The notes under the pieces were generated by a model. It did not search any database, was not told the DNA's origin, and saw only the letters and a program-made list of their open reading frames with translations. 56,055 bases of DNA from Gammaproteobacteria bacterium (GTDB taxonomy: Bacteria > Pseudomonadota > Gammaproteobacteria > DSM-16500), in contig JAHCAO010000014.1 of assembly GCA_019634835.1 (NCBI GenBank), positions 1-56,055 of the forward strand, read 5' to 3'. This document shows, piece by piece, positions 1 through 9,298 of this stretch; position 1 is the first letter of the stretch; every line of letters starts with the position of its first letter. A program made the translations under genes and the position numbers.

Positions 1-27
1 TCTGACTGGATCCGACTGGATGTGACA

Positions 28-1065
28 CTACAACACATCCTCGTTTAATCCGTGCTTTTCTAGAATCTCGCGCAAAGATTTAAGTGCAGTCATTTGAATT
101 TGACGCACACGTTCACGCGTCAGCCCGACCGCTTGACCCACTTCTTCAAGTGTTTGACGCTCATGTCCACTTAAGCCAAAGCGCCGGCATAACACTTCAC
201 GTTGTTTCTCATTTAATTCACCAAGACAAGACTCCAGACTTTCATGCAGATATTCACTCGTAAGCAATTCAGCCGGATCCATAGCACTTTTGTCTGCCAA
301 CGCTTCAACTAAAGGTTTACCCGGTACATTTTCACCAGAAATCTGCATATCTAACGAAATCATATGTTCATTCAATTCCATCATGTCTTTTACATCATCA
401 ATAGTTTTATCTAATGCCTCCGCAATCTCATGATAAGAAGGTTCATGATTTTGCGTTTTCATTAATTCCCGTGCTGTTGATAAATACATGTTTAACTCTC
501 TTAATACATGTATTGGCAATCGAATCGTACGAGTTTGATTCATGATTGCTCTTTCAATGGTCTGCCTGATCCACCATGTCGCATAAGTAGAGAAGCGAAA
601 TCCACGCTCTGGATCAAATTTTTCGACAGCACGCAGCAAACCTAAATTCCCTTCTTCGATTAAATCAGAAAACTCTAATCCCCGATTATAGTAATGACGT
701 GCTATTTTGACCACTAAACGCAAATTACTTTCTATCATTTTTTTTCTTGCAGCAGCATTGCCTCTTTTAACAAGACGACCATAATAAACTTCTTCTTTAG
801 CGGACAACAAAGGCGAAAAACCAATTTCTTTAAGGTACATTTGTGTAGGATCAAACGAATGGCTTCTTTCTTGTTCTTTTATTGGGTGCGAATTCAACTC
901 TGATTTAACTTCCACTTTAAGGCTTGATAAAGACAGATCATCTAATGGCTCATCCTCTATTAAATCAACATCCGTTTCCATTCCCTCTTTAATAAGAACC
1001 CCCTTTTTGTTCTTATCAAGGAAAGTTTTAGAATCTCGTTGCTTCTCTTTTTTATTTTTAGGCAT
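28..1065 (-). CDS. rpoS: RNA polymerase sigma factor RpoS
   Basis: Stationary-phase/stress sigma-70 family factor, 345 residues, close to the usual RpoS length (about 330-340). It directs core RNA polymerase to general stress promoters. Visible regions: region 1.2 ([11 protein letters not shown]), region 2 ([19 protein letters not shown], then [17 protein letters not shown] for -10 recognition and melting), region 3 and region 4 with the helix-turn-helix [20 protein letters not shown]. The N-terminal about 50 residues are charged and poorly conserved. It lacks the long non-conserved domain of RpoD, and the nlpD neighbour is the classic RpoS context. In E. coli rpoS is transcribed partly from within nlpD; here an inverted-repeat element (1175-1337) sits between the two genes and could affect that read-through (inference). 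Confidence 0.95.
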   Translation of the reverse strand: MPKNKKEKQRDSKTFLDKNKKGVLIKEGMETDVDLIEDEPLDDLSLSSLKVEVKSELNSHPIKEQERSHSFDPTQMYLKEIGFSPLLSAKEEVYYGRLVKRGNAAARKKMIESNLRLVVKIARHYYNRGLEFSDLIEEGNLGLLRAVEKFDPERGFRFSTYATWWIRQTIERAIMNQTRTIRLPIHVLRELNMYLSTARELMKTQNHEPSYHEIAEALDKTIDDVKDMMELNEHMISLDMQISGENVPGKPLVEALADKSAMDPAELLTSEYLHESLESCLGELNEKQREVLCRRFGLSGHERQTLEEVGQAVGLTRERVRQIQMTALKSLREILEKHGLNEDVL

Positions 1066-1174
1066 GATACCCTCTTATCAAAGAGTCTAATGATCTATAC
1101 GCTCATTATATCTTGAATTGAGCTCTCATAGATTATTTGGTTATAAGGAATAAATTGTTCAAAAGCATTCCAGA

Positions 1175-1337
1175 TTAGGTCTGTTTACCATTGCTTTCTC
1201 AAGCTGAAAACGCAGCCATCAAGTTAAAATTTGCAAAAATTTGAGGCGAATAGTAGGGATTACTTAACGAAAATTTTCGCAAATTTGGGCCGATAGCTGC
1301 GTTTTCAGCTTGAGAAAGCAATGGTAAACAGACCTTA
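1175..1337. mobile_element. MITE-like element (type GGTCTGTT) between nlpD and rpoS
   Basis: Perfect 40-bp terminal inverted repeats at 1177-1216 and 1296-1335, outer end AGGTCTGTTTACC. The interior is also largely self-complementary. No gene fits inside. The sequence TTA flanks both sides (1175-1177 and 1335-1337) and could be a 3-bp target duplication. TNA/TTA duplications are known for parts of the IS5 family, so a non-autonomous IS5-type relic is a reasonable guess. The right-hand TTA is also the stop codon (TAA on the minus strand) of nlpD. A related end sequence occurs at 39104-39245 and near 46268. Confidence 0.75.
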
Positions 1338-2105
1338 ATATAAAGAAATAGGATTGATTGGCTTACCTGCACGGCGTATTTCAAAATGCAGCATCACTCT
1401 CTCTGATCCAGTATTACCCATTTCAGCGATTTTTTGTCCTTGTTTCACCCAATCTCCTTCTTTGACCATCACACGACTATTATGAGCATAAGCTGACAAA
1501 TATAAACTATTATGCTTGATAATGATCAAATTCCCATAACCCCGTAGCCCATTTCCACTGTAAACCACTTTACCTCCCGCTACAGCATAAATAGGCTCGC
1601 CTAAATGATTAGCAATATTAATTCCTTTATTCATTGCAGAAAAAGCACTAACGACTCTTCCTTGTGCAGGCCAACGCCAGCCTGAAACAGAAAAATTAGG
1701 CTCTCTATTCATTTTCTGTGCGCTAGCAACCGGTTTTTCTGGCTGCCGTAATGAAGAAGCAATATCAGTTTTTGACGTTGGCATAGCACCAATATTATTT
1801 TTCACTTTTTTCACTAATACCTGCGGCACTGGAGCATGCTGATTCAAATAAATGATTTGATTAGATTGAATAGTATAAGGTGCTTTAATATGATTTAGCG
1901 CAGCGAGATAACGATAATCCAACCCATAACGCCACGCAATTTCATATAACGTTTCTCCTTGTACAATGCGATGAATTCCAGCTTTAGGAACCGGTTCAAT
2001 ATGACTTAAGTCAGTCACAGGTGCAAAATTACCCGTATCGCTGCAAGCAGTTACGCATAACCAGGTAACATGAATTAGGATCCGTTGCCATTTATTTCCT
2101 CTCAC
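1335..2105 (-). CDS. nlpD: NlpD-like lipoprotein, LysM + degenerate LytM (M23) domain
   Basis: Envelope lipoprotein expected to activate septal amidases in daughter-cell separation. The 256-residue protein starts with a lipoprotein signal peptide ending in the lipobox VTAC (Cys about residue 21). A LysM peptidoglycan-binding domain follows (HRIVQGETLYEIAWRYGLDY, about 45-90), then a variable linker and a C-terminal LytM/M23 domain (about 143-256). In active LytM enzymes a first His and Asp bind zinc; here that stretch reads KGINIAN, so both ligands appear lost, as in the amidase activators EnvC and NlpD. The second half keeps YAHNS and LHFEIR. It lies between surE and rpoS as in other gammaproteobacteria. 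The stop codon coincides with the edge of an inverted-repeat element. Confidence 0.9.
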   Translation of the reverse strand: MRGNKWQRILIHVTWLCVTACSDTGNFAPVTDLSHIEPVPKAGIHRIVQGETLYEIAWRYGLDYRYLAALNHIKAPYTIQSNQIIYLNQHAPVPQVLVKKVKNNIGAMPTSKTDIASSLRQPEKPVASAQKMNREPNFSVSGWRWPAQGRVVSAFSAMNKGINIANHLGEPIYAVAGGKVVYSGNGLRGYGNLIIIKHNSLYLSAYAHNSRVMVKEGDWVKQGQKIAEMGNTGSERVMLHFEIRRAGKPINPISLY

Positions 2106-2111
2106 GCTTTC

Positions 2112-2867
2112 TTACCCTATTTGCAACGATTGAATCCAAGAAGACAATTCATCCAATACCTTGTAGTGAGTCAAATCAAGGTGTAAAGGGGTAATTGAAA
2201 CATACCCACTATTAACAGCATAAAAATCAGTCCCAGGACCTGCGTCTTGTTCTGGGCCTGGTTGACCAACCCAATAAATTTTCCTACCTCTAGGATCCAT
2301 TCCTTTGATAGTAGGTTCTGCAATATGACGGGTACCAAGGCGAGTCACTTGTATGCCATGTAATTCTGAAAATGGTACATCAGGTACATTGACATTTAAT
2401 ATGGTATCAGAAGTCAAGGGTGTCTCACGTAAGCGCTCAATAAGTTTTTTTGCCACTTCTGCTGCTGTATCATAATGCTCACACCTTGGCCCTGAGAGTG
2501 AAACAGCGATAGAGGGTAAACCTAAAAACCGTCCCTCCGTTGCTGCTGCCACAGTACCAGAATAAAGCACATCATCACTAAGATTTGACCCTTCATTAAT
2601 ACCTGATACCACCATGTCCGGCATTTCTTTTAACAATCCTGTCACGGCAAGATGGACACAATCTGTCGGTGTACCGTTTACACTAAAAAAACCATTGGCT
2701 GCAGTAACAACACGCAATGGATTTTCTAGTGTCAATGAATTGCTTACACCACTACGATTACGATCAGGTGCTACCACTGTCACGTCTGCAATCTTACCAA
2801 GTGCGTTAGCAAGAAACATTAATCCTGGTGCATGCACACCATCATCATTACTAATTAAAATTTTCAT
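2112..2867 (-). CDS. surE: 5'/3'-nucleotidase SurE
   Basis: Metal-dependent survival-protein nucleotidase that removes phosphate from nucleoside monophosphates (family knowledge). The 251-residue length is normal. The N-terminus [16 protein letters not shown] carries the Asp-Asp pair that binds the divalent metal, followed by [17 protein letters not shown] and [20 protein letters not shown], both hallmarks of the family. It sits directly upstream of nlpD (6-bp gap), an arrangement widespread in gammaproteobacteria where surE, nlpD and rpoS form a stress-survival block. The pcm gene that often lies between surE and nlpD is absent here. Confidence 0.95.
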   Translation of the reverse strand: MKILISNDDGVHAPGLMFLANALGKIADVTVVAPDRNRSGVSNSLTLENPLRVVTAANGFFSVNGTPTDCVHLAVTGLLKEMPDMVVSGINEGSNLSDDVLYSGTVAAATEGRFLGLPSIAVSLSGPRCEHYDTAAEVAKKLIERLRETPLTSDTILNVNVPDVPFSELHGIQVTRLGTRHIAEPTIKGMDPRGRKIYWVGQPGPEQDAGPGTDFYAVNSGYVSITPLHLDLTHYKVLDELSSWIQSLQIG

Positions 2868-2898
2868 TTACTTTCCTTTTGGCCACCATGACCCCTAT

Positions 2899-3182
2899 TC
2901 AGTGCACAATTTGATAAAATGTTTCATCTTTTTTTATCATTCCTAACTCATTTCTTGCACGCGCTTCGACTGCATCCTGACTATTTTGAAGTCGTTGCAC
3001 CTGAAATAAAAGCGCTTCATTATGCTTTTTCAGCCTATCATTTTCTTGTGTTTGCCTAGCTAGCGTTTGCTTCAACTTTGCCATGTCTCGCAAACCACCG
3101 GATTCAAACCATAAGTGATACTGAAGCAAAAGGAGAACTCCCAACAACACGATGCCTGCTATATGTAAACTCCATTTGGACA

Positions 3183-3183
<1 letters not shown>
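2899..3183 (-). CDS. ftsB: Cell division protein FtsB
   Basis: Small bitopic septum protein that forms the FtsQLB complex. The 94 residues comprise a short cytoplasmic start, one transmembrane helix (IAGIVLLGVLLLLQYHLWF, about 8-26) and a periplasmic coiled coil with a leucine-zipper pattern (about 34-70), then the conserved NELGMIKKDETFYQIV end. Located immediately after eno as in E. coli relatives (eno-ftsB). The first base of its start codon is the last base of the eno stop, so the two are probably translationally coupled. ispD, often next, is not present. Confidence 0.93.
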
Positions 3184-4505
<1,322 letters not shown>

Positions 4506-4512
4506 TTAACCG

Positions 4513-5244
4513 TTAAATTTCTAATACTTCTTTTACAAAAGGGATCGTCAAACGCCGCTGCGCTGCAAGCGATACTTTATCCAAAACATCTAAAGCAGCA
4601 AATAATGTTCCCATATGTCGCGGGCAATGTGTCAAAATATATTTACCGACTTCTTCAGGCAAACTGATACCGCGACGATTAGCACGCATAATCAAAATTG
4701 ATAATTTTTCAGCATCAGTTAATGAATGTAATTGAAAGATAATCCCCCACGATAACCGCGAAACTAAATCTAGTAATCCAAGATTAATGGCTTTGGGTAA
4801 CCCATTCGCTGCAATAATAATTTTTCCACCTGAATCATAAATTCTATTATAAAGGTGAAAAATAGCTTCTTCCCAATCATGATGGCCTGCTGCCAAGTGT
4901 AAATCATCTATGCAAACAAGGCCAAGCAACTCCAAACCATTCAGTATTTCTGGTGTTAGCGAAATCAAGTTAGCTAATGGTAAATAAACAGAACTCATCT
5001 GATGTTGATGTGCGTAGTGACAAGATGCTTGAAGAAGATGACTAGCACCTTGCCCACGCATACCACAGACATAAATCACCTGTTCTCCTTGTCCCGCTGC
5101 AGTTTTCTTCAACTCAGTAACCACCTCACTATTTTTTCCAGCATAAAAATTAGCAAATGTGGCTTCATCTTTTAAACTAAGACCTAATGTTAATTGAGGC
5201 GACAATTTATGCATGAGTGCATGCTTCCATTTAAATCTCTTCAC
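4513..5244 (-). CDS. hda: DnaA-homologue Hda (regulatory inactivation of DnaA)
   Basis: AAA+ protein homologous to DnaA domain III; with the beta clamp it stimulates DnaA-ATP hydrolysis to limit re-initiation. The N-terminal segment HKLSPQLTLGLSLKDEATF contains the QLxL-type clamp-binding motif and the typical Hda start. The Walker A region is degenerate (GMRGQGASHLL), as often in Hda; Walker B is LVCIDDLHL; sensor II region is PRHMGTLFAALDVLD. Two starts are possible: GTG at 5244, which overlaps the upstream stop as GTGA, or ATG at 5214. No DnaA DNA-binding domain IV follows, which separates it from DnaA. It is coupled to the DUF2066 gene, a pairing seen in other gammaproteobacteria. Confidence 0.9.
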   Translation of the reverse strand: MKRFKWKHALMHKLSPQLTLGLSLKDEATFANFYAGKNSEVVTELKKTAAGQGEQVIYVCGMRGQGASHLLQASCHYAHQHQMSSVYLPLANLISLTPEILNGLELLGLVCIDDLHLAAGHHDWEEAIFHLYNRIYDSGGKIIIAANGLPKAINLGLLDLVSRLSWGIIFQLHSLTDAEKLSILIMRANRRGISLPEEVGKYILTHCPRHMGTLFAALDVLDKVSLAAQRRLTIPFVKEVLEI

Positions 5245-6158
5245 AAGTTTTGATTATGCCCATGCCGGGAATGCGGGCGCCTAACGGCGCCCTTCCGAAT
5301 GACATTCGGAGTAATATGCAATGGAAGCTCCTCTGATACTTGCTTCACCGAATTTTTAGATAGAGCACCGCTTCTTCGCATCATGACTTGATTAACTCGC
5401 TTTATTATTGATGCAATAACTGCTGATGTTGTTTTTTTATCTATTTTCCAACTCCATTGAGTATGACTCATAACCAGCTGCCACTGACTCTGCACATTTT
5501 GATCATGCTCAGTAATTTCACCAATTAAAAGTGCATCCGGAGAATAGCGTTTAGCTGCTTTTTTCAATGTACTCATTGATAACACAGTAATGTCGTTAGG
5601 AGAAACTTGATTCACCTCATCTACATCCATCATGGGAAAAATTAATGGCAATCCAAATTTTTTGCTTTCCTGACGTATGCTGGCATAAATACCACTAGGT
5701 CTCTCATGCGTCACAATATCCGCATCACGTTCTTGATTAGTGACCACCAGCCAAACTAGGACTAATGGCCTATTCTCCCCCCAATATGCCACGTTTGCTT
5801 TTCTTAATAAGCGATCCACGTCATTGCGTTCATATAAAATTTGCAACAAATATTGCGAAGAATCTGGTGTCGCTAATGAATAGCTGTATTCCTGCACATA
5901 ATACTCTGCTTTTTTCAAGCTAGCTCTTATTATAGGATTCTTATCTATTTGAGGATCCCCGCTAACTTTTATTAAAACCTCAAGAAAACCTTCTTTTATT
6001 GCTTGTTCTTTTATGTCTCCAGATTGAGAAATCACTGATATGCTGGCTTGATAAAGATTAACTACTTTCACTGCAAGAGCAGGAGTAATTGGAAAAAAAA
6101 ACGCCATTAAAAAAGCAATGAAGAGTCGCTTTCTCATATTCAACATTAAATATCCCAC
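5241..6158 (-). CDS. DUF2066 family exported protein
   Basis: Conserved gammaproteobacterial protein of unknown function. The 305-residue product begins with a signal peptide (hydrophobic core LFIAFLMAFFFPITPALA, cleavage probably after ALA near residue 29). Family-like stretches: EGFLEVLIKVSGDP, VQEYSYSL, RPLVLVWLVV and SPDALLIGEITE. It overlaps the next gene (hda) by 4 bases, so the two are likely cotranslated. The C-terminal coding segment near 5260-5310 contains two short perfect hairpins (GGCGCC-centred and CCGAATG/CATTCGG) that could slow transcription. Not Sec-lipid modified: no lipobox. Confidence 0.85.
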   Translation of the reverse strand: MGYLMLNMRKRLFIAFLMAFFFPITPALAVKVVNLYQASISVISQSGDIKEQAIKEGFLEVLIKVSGDPQIDKNPIIRASLKKAEYYVQEYSYSLATPDSSQYLLQILYERNDVDRLLRKANVAYWGENRPLVLVWLVVTNQERDADIVTHERPSGIYASIRQESKKFGLPLIFPMMDVDEVNQVSPNDITVLSMSTLKKAAKRYSPDALLIGEITEHDQNVQSQWQLVMSHTQWSWKIDKKTTSAVIASIIKRVNQVMMRRSGALSKNSVKQVSEELPLHITPNVIRKGAVRRPHSRHGHNQNL

Positions 6159-6311
6159 ATTAAAATGTATTTATTATATAGTATTTTAGAAAAATGTCTT
6201 GGTATGGTATGAAGCCTTAGGAATTCCACTACCTGCATTGTCAAAATCACTCGTCGAATTGAAATGGTTATGATAGATTTTGTGCTGCCAAATTCTAGTA
6301 GGTAAAACACA

Positions 6312-8006
6312 ATGCATATGCAGCCCGCACCGCTGCCAAACCATCAAAATCATTCCTGGTTAATTGATATCCTATTCCTCTTGCTTGTCCTGGGAGGGTT
6401 ATTCTTCATTCTCCTTGGCGTTCGCCCGTTATTTGTGCCAGATGAGGGCCGCTACGCTGAAATCGCTCGTGAGATGGTCGTGAATAGTGACTATATCACT
6501 CCCCATTTAAACAATATTAAATACTTTGAAAAACCCATTTTATTTTATTGGCTTGGGGCTGGTGCAATTAAACTAGCTGGCCTTAATCTATGGTCTCTGC
6601 GTAGTATCAATGCAATCTTAGGGTTACTGGGATGCTTACTGACTTATGTTACAGCACGTAAATTATATGATCGTACCACTGGAATATTAGCTGCGCTTAT
6701 CCTCGGAACCAGCATCTTATACTTTGTCATGGCGCACATGATTAGCTTGGATTTACCAGTCACGGTGTTCCTTGCTGCTACACTCTATTCTTTTTTACTT
6801 GGATCGCAGCATCCTCCTGGTCAAACCCGCCGTTTTTATCTATGGGGAGCCTCTATTGCTGCTGCCTGTGCTGTCTTGACTAAAGGTTTAATTGGAATTG
6901 TTTTTCCTTCAATGATCATTGTCTCCTGGATCGCACTAACGGAAGAGTGGCGAATTTTGAACCGTCTGTATTTACCTTCATGTGTCCTACTTTTTCTATT
7001 GATTGCTGTCCCTTGGCATATTTTGGTAGGCCAGCGTAATCCAGAGTTTTATTATTTTTATTTTATTCAGCAGCACCTCCTGCGTTATACCACCATGAAG
7101 GTCGGGCATTACCAACCTGCTTGGTTTTTCATCCCCAATTTAATGATTGGATTTTTCCCCTGGATAATATTTTTACCACAAGCACTGAGTAAAGCGCTGC
7201 CTACCTCTTGGCAACAACGGACAAAAAATAAAGTTGAGATATTTTTTCTGCTGTGGGCATTATTAATATTCACCTTCTTTTCTTTCTCTAAATCAAAATT
7301 AATTCCCTATATTTTACCTGTTTTTCCTCCTCTCGCTATTTTAACTGCCCACTACATACAACAATCGATTCGCCTCAATCAATACCAAGGAATAAAAATT
7401 GGTTACCTGTGTTTATTACCCGCAGCAGCCATCATTGCGATAGTTTTCTCTCTCTACCCACAATACACTCCTATTCCTGACCCTAAAACAGCTATCATTT
7501 ATCTTAATCTTGCCGCTTTAATCTTGATCATCAGCTCACTGACTGCTTATATTTATACATATCAAAACATAGCTAAATCTATTGTTATCACTATTTTCTC
7601 AACCTGGTTATTACTGCTTGTTTCGCTCGCCGCAATACCATCTATTGATAACCGCACTATTGCACCACTCGCTATGAAACTAAAATCCCTCTTAACTGCT
7701 GAAGATGAGGTCATTGCCTATAACCAATACTATCAAGATTTGCCATTCTATCTTGAACAACGTATTACCATTCTTAATTGGAAAAATGAACTATATTATG
7801 GCATGGCGCACCAAAATACAGATGAGTGGATGATTAAGGACTCTACTTTTTGGCAGCGATGGCACAGTGAAAAACGTATCTTTTCTCTGATGGGAACCAA
7901 GGAATATCAAGATTTTAGCGAACGCTTCGCGAATGAAAAGCATTACATCATAGGAAGAACGATTAACAATGTATTATTCAGCAACAAAAACATTTCCGCA
8001 TCTTAA
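6312..8006 (+). CDS. ArnT-like GT-C glycosyltransferase (PMT/ArnT family)
   Basis: Polytopic inner-membrane glycosyltransferase of the ArnT/PMT superfamily, 564 residues with about 11-12 hydrophobic segments. The first periplasmic loop has the family signature VPDEGRYAEIAREMV with the catalytic-type Asp-Glu pair, followed by YFEKPILFYWL. ArnT moves an aminoarabinose from undecaprenyl phosphate to lipid A; related enzymes move other sugars. The lipid-A-type role is inferred from similarity only: none of the other arn genes needed to make aminoarabinose are nearby, so the donor and acceptor are open. Stand-alone transcription unit. A second ATG two codons in (6318) is an alternative start. Confidence 0.8.
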   Translation: MHMQPAPLPNHQNHSWLIDILFLLLVLGGLFFILLGVRPLFVPDEGRYAEIAREMVVNSDYITPHLNNIKYFEKPILFYWLGAGAIKLAGLNLWSLRSINAILGLLGCLLTYVTARKLYDRTTGILAALILGTSILYFVMAHMISLDLPVTVFLAATLYSFLLGSQHPPGQTRRFYLWGASIAAACAVLTKGLIGIVFPSMIIVSWIALTEEWRILNRLYLPSCVLLFLLIAVPWHILVGQRNPEFYYFYFIQQHLLRYTTMKVGHYQPAWFFIPNLMIGFFPWIIFLPQALSKALPTSWQQRTKNKVEIFFLLWALLIFTFFSFSKSKLIPYILPVFPPLAILTAHYIQQSIRLNQYQGIKIGYLCLLPAAAIIAIVFSLYPQYTPIPDPKTAIIYLNLAALILIISSLTAYIYTYQNIAKSIVITIFSTWLLLLVSLAAIPSIDNRTIAPLAMKLKSLLTAEDEVIAYNQYYQDLPFYLEQRITILNWKNELYYGMAHQNTDEWMIKDSTFWQRWHSEKRIFSLMGTKEYQDFSERFANEKHYIIGRTINNVLFSNKNISAS

Positions 8007-8009
8007 GTA

Positions 8010-8235
8010 TACGGATAAAGCAACCCCATAACAGTATAGGTTTGGTGAACCCCTTGAAAAGATAGTCCTACAGTCCCCTTGCGGAGGCCGCTAATTGAAT
8101 TCGAAAGGATCACTGCTATTTCGCGGCCGAAGAGACAAGGGGGTTTAGTTACGGACTGGACTAGGCTAAGTCGCCTGGATACTGCAGACAAGCCGCAGTA
8201 CGACACCTCAATACAAAAAACCAGCGGATCGCCCT
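8010..8235. ncRNA. Candidate structured RNA, family not recognised
   Basis: Non-coding stretch more GC-rich than its flanks with dense nested complementarity. Stems seen: 8063-8068 with 8158-8163, 8075-8081 with 8136-8142, and 8086-8091 with 8123-8128, giving one long interrupted hairpin. A second hairpin pairs 8170-8173 with 8201-8204 and 8181-8185 with 8195-8199. A small hairpin lies at 8039-8051. I could not match it to tmRNA, RNase P RNA, SRP RNA or 6S RNA signatures that I know. Strand is uncertain because the stems fit both. A divergent family member (for example 6S) cannot be excluded. Confidence 0.45.
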
Positions 8236-8325
8236 AAAAACTATAAGCTTATGAATTTTATATTAATATTAAAAAAACAGTGGTAGCGCCAGTCATTTTA
8301 TTACAATTAAACAATAACATGCCTC

Positions 8326-8353
8326 TTGACATGCTAAGCCATTGAGTTATATT
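8326..8353 (+). promoter_or_regulatory. Probable sigma-70 promoter of ihfB
   Basis: TTGACA at 8326-8331, a 16-bp spacer and TATATT at 8348-8353, about 45 bp upstream of the ihfB start. This is the best match to a sigma-70 consensus that I noticed in the window. Confidence 0.65.
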
Positions 8354-8397
8354 GCAAGAATAAGCCATGAAACGGAGGCAGCAACTGCTGGACGGAT

Positions 8398-8736
8398 ATG
8401 CTGATCAAATCACAACTTATCGGCGAACTCAGCAAACACTTTCCTCACCTTCCAGAAAAAGATGTCGCTCTGAGTATAAATCGCATCATAGATCATATGA
8501 GTAATATACTCAGCCAAGGTGGAAGGATAGAAATACGAGGCTTTGGTAGCTTTAATCTTCACTTCCGCCCGCCACGACGTGCACATAATCCCAAAACAGG
8601 TGAGAAGTTAGTCACTAATCCCAAATATGCTGTGCATTTTAAGCCTGGTAAAGAATTGCGTGAAAGAGTGAATAATAACCGTGCAACACCAATTGAAGTA
8701 GTTTCTCAAGCTGATCTTGAGGATGAAACCGAATAA
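8398..8736 (+). CDS. ihfB: Integration host factor subunit beta
   Basis: DNA-bending HU/IHF family protein; as heterodimer with IhfA it bends specific sites in recombination, replication and transcription. Visible family core: IEIRGFGSFNLHFRPPRRAHNPKTGEK, with the DNA-intercalating beta-arm RxxRNPKTG region, and AVHFKPGKELRERVN. At 112 residues it is longer than the usual 94 because of an acidic C-terminal extension (ATPIEVVSQADLEDETE). The opening MLIKSQLIGELSKHF resembles IhfB rather than IhfA or HU. It is not preceded by rpsA, its usual neighbour. The GGAGG at about 8374 is far from the ATG, so the start region is only moderately supported. Confidence 0.9.
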   Translation: MLIKSQLIGELSKHFPHLPEKDVALSINRIIDHMSNILSQGGRIEIRGFGSFNLHFRPPRRAHNPKTGEKLVTNPKYAVHFKPGKELRERVNNNRATPIEVVSQADLEDETE

Positions 8737-8845
8737 CCCTGCGTCCATTAGCGTACTTTTTTGTATCGCATTACTAAACCCTGTTCAAGACTATAAGGAA
8801 GCAGGGTTGCAATTAATGAAATAAACTTATCCATCTTTGTTCATG

Positions 8846-8875
8846 GGGATAGCTATAGGATCCTATAGCTATCCC
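8846..8875. repeat. 30-bp perfect palindrome
   Basis: Each half reads GGGATAGCTATAGGA and the centre is a GGATCC site; no spacer. It lies about 110 bp downstream of ihfB. No U-run follows, so it is not a classic terminator. It could be a protein-binding site or a very small relic palindrome. Confidence 0.7.
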
Positions 8876-8925
8876 GCGAACGTACTGTGCTAAACTAGTT
8901 GGTGATTTCAACTATCAGCCAAATG

Positions 8926-9141
8926 GTAACCATTCACAGGGGTAGTTATAAGGCCCAAAAAACGGAAACTCTGCGATGTCGAAGCCATGAAGGCCCGTTA
9001 AGAGGGAAGCTAGCGAAGGAATAAAGGCTACAATTTTAACTCATCTATTGTATTTCAAAGCAGGCCGTCGTGATGACTTGAATGGTGCTATCTACCAGCT
9101 TCCGTTTTTTGGGCCTTATAACTACCCCTGTGAATGGTTAC
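8926..9141. mobile_element. MITE-like element with 42-bp terminal inverted repeats
   Basis: Terminal inverted repeats at 8926-8967 and 9100-9141, outer end GTAACCATTCACAGGGG and inner end AAAAAACGGAA; identical over 42 bp. The 216-bp unit has no intact gene. I saw no convincing target duplication. No second copy was noticed in the window. Together with the palindrome at 8846 it fills the otherwise gene-free 8737-9160 interval. Confidence 0.75.
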
Positions 9142-9160
9142 GCCAAATGAGATGGAAAGC

Positions 9161-9298
9161 TCATTTCAGTGATTGCATACGCTGCGCATCTCCGAGAAAC
9201 AATTCACCAATCAGAGCATCGTACCGTGGCCGTCCGTGGTCTACAGCCACAAACTGGTTTACCTCTATTTTGCTTTCTTCTTTGGTAGCAACCCATTC
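9161..9298 (-). pseudogene. Possible displaced C-terminal extension of the secreted protein
   Basis: Just past the stop of the 9265-11295 gene, a shifted minus frame stays open for 45 codons to a TGA at 9161. It reads EWVATKEESKIEVNQ and ends RYDALIGELFLGDAQRMQ plus three residues. The composition looks like real protein (balanced charges, amphipathic helix), unlike the neighbouring frames. One indel near 9290-9300 could have cut it from the gene upstream. It could also be a scrap of an unrelated gene beside the inverted-repeat element. Confidence 0.35.

Noticed and set aside
1..27. Short direct repeat CTGACTGGATC / CGACTGGAT at the window start
   Set aside because: Too short and cut by the window edge to interpret.
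1199..1384. A 61-codon frame across the nlpD-rpoS element
   Set aside because: It reads through the inverted-repeat arms and loop, so it is an artefact of the palindrome.
8003..8206. A 67-codon minus-strand frame over the structured region
   Set aside because: Composition is not protein-like, no ribosome site, and the nucleotide stems explain the sequence better.
8010..8235. tmRNA, RNase P RNA, SRP RNA or group I intron
   Set aside because: No tag-peptide frame or CCA-type end, no RNase P core GAGGAAAGTCC, no SRP GGUCAGG loop. An AAGATAGTCC stretch recalls the group I S element, but no upstream partner R element was found.
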